A stretch of DNA of 5,640 nucleotides from Actinomycetota bacterium. Its GTDB lineage: Bacteria; Actinomycetota; Thermoleophilia; Solirubrobacterales; Solirubrobacteraceae. The translations under genes and the position numbers were made by a program. How positions within the stretch are numbered: position 1 is the first letter of the stretch; each line of letters opens with the position of its first letter. The stretch lies in the NCBI GenBank assembly GCA_005788585.1, contig SYBY01000169.1, forward strand, positions 1-5,640. Reading direction: 5' to 3'. A model generated the notes under the pieces. It was not told the origin of the DNA and made no database searches. It saw nothing but the letters and a program-made list of their open reading frames with translations. Shown here piece by piece: positions 5,200 to 5,640 of this stretch.

Positions 5200-5640
5200 A
5201 TGGAGCTCATCGGTTCGACGGCACTGGTCGTCATCGATATTCAGAAGGGGGAGGTCATGGGCCAGGAGGCCTGTGGCATCCCGATCATGGGCGGCGGCGC
5301 CGAGCGTCATGCCCGGTCGCTGGAGATCGTCCAGGCCGCGCGGGCCGCCGGCATCCCACCGATCTTCATCCAGGAGGTCCACAAGCGCACACTGGTGGAC
5401 TTCGGCCGAGAGCTCGACGGCGCCGAGACCATCCATGGCCTGGAGGGCGACGAGGCGACCGAGCTGGCCGACGGCTTCGAGCCGCTCCCCGACGAGTACC
5501 TCATCCGCACGCGCCGCTACTCGGCGTTCTGCGGCACGGCGCTGGAGATCGTCCTGAGGGCGTACAAGGCGGAGACGCTCGTCCTGATCGGCGCGCTCAC
5601 CGACGTCTGCGTGCACTACACGTTCGCCGACGCGCACCAG
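5200..5640 (+). CDS. Isochorismatase-family cysteine hydrolase under guanidine riboswitch control (3' truncated by window)
   Basis: The first 147 residues are present; the frame is still open at the window end. ALVVIDIQ (8-15) gives the nucleophile-activating Asp13. QEVH (66-69) and GAETIHGLEG follow, then RRYSAFCGT (105-113) and LTDVCVHYTFADAHQ (133-147), with catalytic Cys137. The family cleaves C-N or C-O bonds in compounds such as nicotinamide, isochorismate, biuret or carbamoyl amides through an Asp-Lys-Cys triad. The Lys normally three residues before Tyr of YSAF is Thr104 here (ACG, one base from AAG). The start is the ATG at 5200, with AGGGGG at 5186-5191 eight bases upstream. The guanidine-I riboswitch and hairpin end 27 bases before the ATG, so this gene is the direct riboswitch target. 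The substrate is unknown; hydrolysis of a guanidine-derived or urea-like amide is an inference. Confidence 0.9.
   Translation, partial: MELIGSTALVVIDIQKGEVMGQEACGIPIMGGGAERHARSLEIVQAARAAGIPPIFIQEVHKRTLVDFGRELDGAETIHGLEGDEATELADGFEPLPDEYLIRTRRYSAFCGTALEIVLRAYKAETLVLIGALTDVCVHYTFADAHQ

Noticed and set aside
4298..5557. A 419-codon open frame on the plus strand opposite the ureohydrolase
   Set aside because: It overlaps the ureohydrolase, the dyad, the riboswitch and the cysteine hydrolase in the wrong frame, and shows no domain.
1..5640. tRNA, rRNA, CRISPR array, insertion sequence or phage remnant
   Set aside because: I found no cloverleaf, no regularly spaced repeats, no transposase or integrase motif and no terminal repeats on either strand.

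Overview
The window is high-GC DNA with G/C-rich third codon positions. It carries an actinobacterial-type secreted protein (DUF6801 plus fibronectin type III), extended-tail aldehyde dehydrogenase and ureohydrolase genes, and a probable leaderless gene. This points to Actinomycetota, and I would guess the Thermoleophilia/Solirubrobacterales side. The lineage is inferred from protein style and base composition, not from a marker gene.

Layout. Bases 2-973 (+) hold the C-terminal two thirds of an aldehyde dehydrogenase-family protein whose start lies upstream of the window. A strong hairpin follows at 989-1035, then a GC-rich intergenic stretch rich in inverted repeats. Bases 1270-2010 (+) encode a stand-alone precorrin-2 dehydrogenase/sirohydrochlorin ferrochelatase-type protein (siroheme branch) with an unusual cysteine-rich N-terminus. 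It converges, across a short inverted repeat, on a secreted DUF6801/FN3 protein at 2058-3785 (-). Upstream of that gene on the same strand, after 194 bp, lies an agmatinase-family ureohydrolase at 3980-4942 (-). It is divergent from an isochorismatase-family cysteine hydrolase at 5200-5640 (+), which runs off the window. No gene-free stretch exceeds 300 bases. The largest are 974-1269, 3786-3979 and 4943-5199, and each is described below.

The most interesting part is 4943-5200. The leader of the cysteine hydrolase contains a near-consensus ykkC/guanidine-I riboswitch aptamer (about 5054-5155), whose 3' end overlaps a strong terminator-like hairpin (5146-5172). This is the architecture of a ligand-induced ON switch. 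Between the riboswitch and the divergent ureohydrolase sits a long dyad (4981-5017) that looks like a shared operator. I infer a locus for degrading guanidine or a guanidino compound: a metal-dependent ureohydrolase that could release urea, and a riboswitch-controlled amidase-like hydrolase. The substrates cannot be read from the sequence.

Two enzymes carry unexpected substitutions. The cysteine hydrolase has Thr where the catalytic Lys normally sits (one base away from a Lys codon). The aldehyde dehydrogenase has lost or shifted all three catalytic-site residues visible in the window. The other genes (siroheme enzyme, secreted protein, ALDH) have no evident functional link to the guanidine locus.
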